NCBI GenBank assembly: GCA_026119855.1
Contig: JAOWBW010001599.1
Coordinates: forward strand, 62,001 to 126,000
Origin: Campanula takesimana
Lineage: Eukaryota > Streptophyta > Magnoliopsida > Asterales > Campanulaceae
Length of the DNA: 64,000 nt
Direction: 5' to 3'
The translations under genes were made by a program, and so were the position numbers. The notes under the pieces were generated by a model. The model was not told the origin of the DNA, ran no database searches, and saw nothing but the letters and a program-made list of their open reading frames with translations. This document shows, piece by piece, positions 60,642 through 64,000 of the stretch (position 1 is its first letter; each line of letters opens with the position of its first letter).

Positions 60642-61508
60642 ATGACTACTAACACTCAATCAATTTCGTTGCGATTGATCCTTGAGAAGGATAAGCTCCA
60701 AGAGAATGGTACGAACTTTATGGATTGGATCTGTAGCCTAAGAATTGTTCTTAGGCAAGAAGATAAGTTGTACATTCTCGATGGGTCTCTTCCTGGTGAA
60801 CCAGAACCTACTGCCCCTAGGGCGGAAAGAGACAGTTACAAGAAACATCGTAATGATTCTAGAGATGTAAGCTGTCTCATACTTGCTACCATGTGCTCAA
60901 AACTCCAACATAGTTTGGAACATTTGGAAGCCTATGAGATATGCGTGGAGTTAAGAGCCATGTTTCAAGAGCAAGCTAGGCAAGAGAGGTACAAGACCAT
61001 TGTTGCATTCACTTCTTGCAAAATGAGTGAATGGCAACAAGTGAGTCCCCACATGCTTAAAATGAAAGGTTATGTGGAGCATCTTGAGAAACTTGGCTAT
61101 CCAATTCTATTGGAGTTAGCCACGGATCTCATTCTTAATTCATTGCCTAAAAGCTATAATCAGTTTGTGATGAATTATAACATGCATGGAATGGATAAGA
61201 ATCTCTCCGAGTTTCATGGGATGCTTAAAACTGCGGAGATGAAGATTATGGAGAAAGGTTCTCCCGTTCTCTTGGTTCATGATGGGAAGAAGGCTAGTTC
61301 CAAAGGAAAGGGTAAGAAAATTGTCAAACCCAAGATAAGCAAGGCAAAGGTTGCCAAGGCTTCTGAGGCAAAACCCGATTCACAAAAGGATGCAATCTGT
61401 TTCCATTGTCAAGAAATTGGTCATTGGAAATGTAATTGCAAGGCTTTTTTGGAAGAGCAAAAGAAGAAGAAGGGCAGTAAGGCTGCGTCGACTCAGGTAT
61501 TTATATGA
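60642..61508 (+). CDS. Element D gag
   Basis: 288 codons, starting at the same ATG as A. N-terminal wording ENGTNFMDWICSLRIVLRQ, then the capsid-like region (YVEHLEKLGYPILLELATDL, SLPKSYNQFVMNYNMHG), Lys-rich linker and CCHC knuckle CFHCQEIGHWKCNC. The last residues (TQVFI) result from loss of one T at about 61490 (GACTCAGG here, GACTTCAGG in A), which separates gag from protease. Gag itself would still be full length, so it might be made alone. Confidence 0.94.
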   Translation: MTTNTQSISLRLILEKDKLQENGTNFMDWICSLRIVLRQEDKLYILDGSLPGEPEPTAPRAERDSYKKHRNDSRDVSCLILATMCSKLQHSLEHLEAYEICVELRAMFQEQARQERYKTIVAFTSCKMSEWQQVSPHMLKMKGYVEHLEKLGYPILLELATDLILNSLPKSYNQFVMNYNMHGMDKNLSEFHGMLKTAEMKIMEKGSPVLLVHDGKKASSKGKGKKIVKPKISKAKVAKASEAKPDSQKDAICFHCQEIGHWKCNCKAFLEEQKKKKGSKAASTQVFI

Positions 61509-62320
61509 TAGATATTCTCCTTTCTACCACTGATTCTTGGGTATTGGATACCGGATGTGGTTCTCACATTTGTTTAAATGTGCAGGGACTAAAGAATAGG
61601 AGACTACTTAAAGAGGGTGAAGTAGACCTACGCGTGGGGAATGGAGCAAGAGTTGATGCATTAGCCGTAGGGACTTATGAAGTCACTTTACTTTCCGGAT
61701 TAATTCTTGGTTTGAACAATTGTTATTATGTTCCGGATTTATGTAGAAATATTATTTCAATTTCTTGTTTGGATAATGAAGGTTTTAAGTTTCTTATTGA
61801 GAATAAGAAATTTTCTATTTATTTAAATGATGTGCTTTATGGTATTGCTAATTCATTTAATGGCCTTTATGTCTTGAATGTCAAGAATGAAAATGTCTAT
61901 CATATAAATAAGAAATCTAAACCTAATGATGTAAATCATTCTTATTTGTGGCATTGCCGTCTTGGTCATATTAATGAGAAGCGTATCTCAAAACTCCATG
62001 GGGACGGTCTCTTGGGTTCATGTGACCTTGGGTCATATGATACTTGTGAGTCGTGTCTTCTTGGTAAAATGACTAAGACACCTTTTACCAAGCTAGGTGA
62101 AAGGGCAAGCGACTTATTGGGGTTGATACATTCCGATGTATGCGGACCATTAAGTAGCAATGCTAGGGGAGGATTTCAATACTTCATAACCTTCACGGAT
62201 GATTATAGTAGATTTGGGTATGTTTACCTAATCAAACATAAAAGTGAAGCATTTGAGATATTTAAAATATTTCAAAATGAAGTAGAAAAACAACTTGGCA
62301 AAAGTATTAAGGCATTTTGA
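61505..62320 (+). CDS. Element D protease and integrase N-terminal part
   Basis: 271 codons. Protease WVLDTGCGSHIC is intact. GAG-pre-integrase YLWHCRLGHINEKRISKLHG keeps both His (A has lost one) and ends CESCLLGKMTKTPF. Integrase first part: HSDVCGPLSSNARGGF, TFTDDYSRFGYVYL. The ORF ends at TGA where A has CGA within LRSDRGGE, so the second catalytic Asp falls after the stop. The start is internal and created by the gag frameshift; no separate initiation is implied. Confidence 0.92.
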   Translation: MIDILLSTTDSWVLDTGCGSHICLNVQGLKNRRLLKEGEVDLRVGNGARVDALAVGTYEVTLLSGLILGLNNCYYVPDLCRNIISISCLDNEGFKFLIENKKFSIYLNDVLYGIANSFNGLYVLNVKNENVYHINKKSKPNDVNHSYLWHCRLGHINEKRISKLHGDGLLGSCDLGSYDTCESCLLGKMTKTPFTKLGERASDLLGLIHSDVCGPLSSNARGGFQYFITFTDDYSRFGYVYLIKHKSEAFEIFKIFQNEVEKQLGKSIKAF

Positions 62321-62725
62321 TCAGATCGAGGTGGAGAATACTTGAGTCATGAATTTGATGATCATCTAAAGAATTGTGGAATAGTTTCACAATTGACTCC
62401 ACCCGGAACACCACAATGGAATGGTGTGTCCGAGAGGAGAAATCGGACTTTGTTAGACATGGTTCGATCAATGATGAGTCAAGTTGATCTTCTAATATCC
62501 TTTTGGGGTTACGCTCTAGAAACCGCTGCATTCACACTAAATCATGTTCCAACTAAATCGGTTCAAAAGACTCCATATGAGATGTGGAGCGGAAAGAAAA
62601 CTTGTTTATCTTTCATGAAAATTTGGGATTGCGAAGCCTTTGTCAAAAGACTTGTCTCAGACAAACTTGCACACAAATCTGACAAATGTATTTTCATGGG
62701 ATATCCAAAGGAAACTAGAGGATAG
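62321..62725 (+). CDS. Element D integrase core end and C-terminal part
   Basis: The frame continues directly after the TGA at 62318-62320: SDRGGEYLSHEFDDHLKN, GTPQWNGVSERRNRTL (catalytic Glu), FWGYALETAAFTLNHVPTKS and PYEMWSGKKTCLSF. It ends with TAG at 62723-62725 where A has TAT. It stays in the frame of the preceding and following pieces, so no indel separates them. Confidence 0.9.
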   Translation, partial: SDRGGEYLSHEFDDHLKNCGIVSQLTPPGTPQWNGVSERRNRTLLDMVRSMMSQVDLLISFWGYALETAAFTLNHVPTKSVQKTPYEMWSGKKTCLSFMKIWDCEAFVKRLVSDKLAHKSDKCIFMGYPKETRG

Positions 62726-64000
62726 TACTTTTATAATCGTGAGGACAACAAAGTTTTTGTTGCCCGAACTGGTGTCTTTCTAGAGAAAGAGTTTCTCTCC
62801 AAAGAAATTAGTGGGAGTAAAATAAATCTTGAAGAGATTCGAGACCCAGAAAATGACATTGAACCAATAGTGGAACAAGAACAAGAACCACAAGGAGTTG
62901 TGGAACCTGTTCAAAATACACAAGCAACTCGCAGATCTAGTAGGTTACGATCCGAGCCCGAGAGATATGGATTTCTCGTAACTGATAGTAATGAGGTGGA
63001 AATAATTGAGAATGATGAACCGACAACCTACCAAGAGGTAATGTCTTCTCCTGATTTGGACAAGTGGCTTGGAGCCATGGAATCCGAATTGCAATCCATG
63101 CAAGACAATCAAGTTTGGAATTTGATTGATGCACCCGAAGGTGTAAAAACCATAGGATGCAAATGGGTCTTCAAGAGGAAGACTGACATGGATGGGAAGG
63201 TGCATACTTACAAAGCTAGACTTGTAGCGAAGGGTTATAGGCAAGTTCATGGTATTGACTATGATGAAACCTTTTCACCCGTAGCAATGATCAAGTCTAT
63301 AAGAATTTTGCTTGCCATTGCTGCATATCATGACTATGAAATATGGCAAATGGACGTCAAAACCGCTTTCCTAAATGGAAAACTACAAGAGGATGTGTAT
63401 ATGACACAACCGGAAGGTTTTGAACATAATTCTAAGGTATGCAAATTGCAGAGATCTATCTATGGATTGAAGCAAGCTTCAAGGAGTTGGAATCTCCGTT
63501 TTGATGAATCGGTCAAAGAGTTTGGTTTCATCAAGAATGAAGATGAACCTTGTGTATACAAGAAGATTAGTGGGAGCATAGTGCTATTCCTTATTTTATA
63601 CGTGGATGACATATTACTCTTTGGAAACGATATTCCTACACTTCAGTCCGTAAAGACTTGGTTAGGAAAATGCTTTGCAATAAAAGATATGGGTGAAGCC
63701 GCATATATACTTGGCATTAAGATCTATAGAGATAGATCAAGGTGGCTACTTGGTTTAAGCCTAAGTACATACATTGACAAGGTCATTAGAAGATTCCGTA
63801 TGGAAAATTCTAAAAGAGGAACCTTACCAGTGTTACATGGAATTTCTCTAAGCAAGACTCAATGTCCTAAGACAAAAGATGAGCGTGAGAAAATGAATGA
63901 TGTTCCATATGCTTCGGCAATTGGGTCCATCATGTATGCCATGATTTGTACTAGGCCGGATGTATCTTATGCCTTAAGCATGACAAGTAGATACCAATCC
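62726..64000 (+). CDS. Element D linker, reverse transcriptase and RNase H start, open to window end
   Basis: 425 codons without a stop, in frame with the upstream pieces; it has no stop in the window. YFYNREDNKVFVARTGVFLE, acidic linker, then RVT_2: VWNLIDAPEGVKTIGCKWVF, ARLVAKGYRQVHGIDYDETF, MDVKTAFLNGKLQEDVYM and LYVDDILLFGND. The catalytic Asp residues are intact. PYASAIGSIMYAMICTRPDV and YALSMTSRYQS begin the RNase H connection at the edge. It lacks the 11-bp deletion and the frameshift that break A here, so it shows the ancestral reading. Confidence 0.93.

Larger units (their letters stand above)
57623..64000 (+). mobile_element. Element D: Angela/BARE-like copia, 5' LTR to RNase H (runs off the window)
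   Basis: The same family as A, inserted in C. Bases before the LTR are TACAC, the presumed left target duplication. 5' LTR 57623-59089, primer site, leader, gag-pol. Pol carries one frameshift (about 61490) and two in-frame stops (62318-62320, 62723-62725), fewer defects than A. The 3' part lies right of the window. Confidence 0.94.

Overview
The window is nuclear DNA from a flowering plant, most likely a eudicot with a large, repeat-rich genome. It consists almost wholly of transposable elements. The coding sequence is retroelement coding sequence (Ty1-copia of Angela/BARE-like, SIRE-like and Tork-like types; Ty3-gypsy of chromovirus-like and Tat/Ogre-like types). I could support no intact host gene, rRNA or tRNA. 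All family names are from my own reading of motifs, without a database search.

Left part (1-28579). A degenerate Angela-like copia (B, minus strand) runs from the left edge to 6502. After an orphan exon-like stretch (6503-7428) comes a stack of insertions of which only left halves are visible: Tat-like element H (LTR 7429-8463, +), then SIRE-like element I inserted in the H leader (3' LTR 8968-10383 and a broken ~1.4 kb-codon env-like ORF, -), then chromovirus-like element E inserted in that ORF (LTR 14875-16957, +), then a non-autonomous Tat-like element F inserted in the E leader (3' LTR 17038-18089, gag-like ORF 25387-26259, four tandem arrays, -). A 100-N assembly gap (28580-28679) cuts the stack.

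Middle (28680-33271). AT-rich sequence holds a 38-bp-arm hairpin, a MITE, a CT-rich promoter-like stretch and a non-autonomous Mutator-like element with a perfect 9-bp target duplication (30979-32276).

Right part (32662-64000). A Tork-like copia (J, -) has been split repeatedly: by Angela-like element A (34299-51109, +, target duplication CATAG), by solo LTR G (51332-53903), and by SIRE-like fragment C (about 54570-57622, -). A itself carries gag-only chromovirus-like element K in its 5' LTR (34778-43082, -, target duplication AATGA). C carries Angela-like element D (57623 to the right edge, +). A, D and K are young enough to align almost base for base with their partners, but all are broken by nonsense mutations and small indels.

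The main unexpected pattern is non-coding. Nearly every LTR family here carries a cluster of short CpG-centred palindromes. The sequence differs between families, is homogenised within a family, usually lies just upstream of the TATA box, and in two families is repeated in the leader behind the primer site. Homologous Angela LTRs have different palindromes at the same position. Angela leaders also carry hairpins with covarying stems and element-specific tetraloops, and all four F arrays are built from hairpin-forming monomers, two of them dense in W-box or telobox words.
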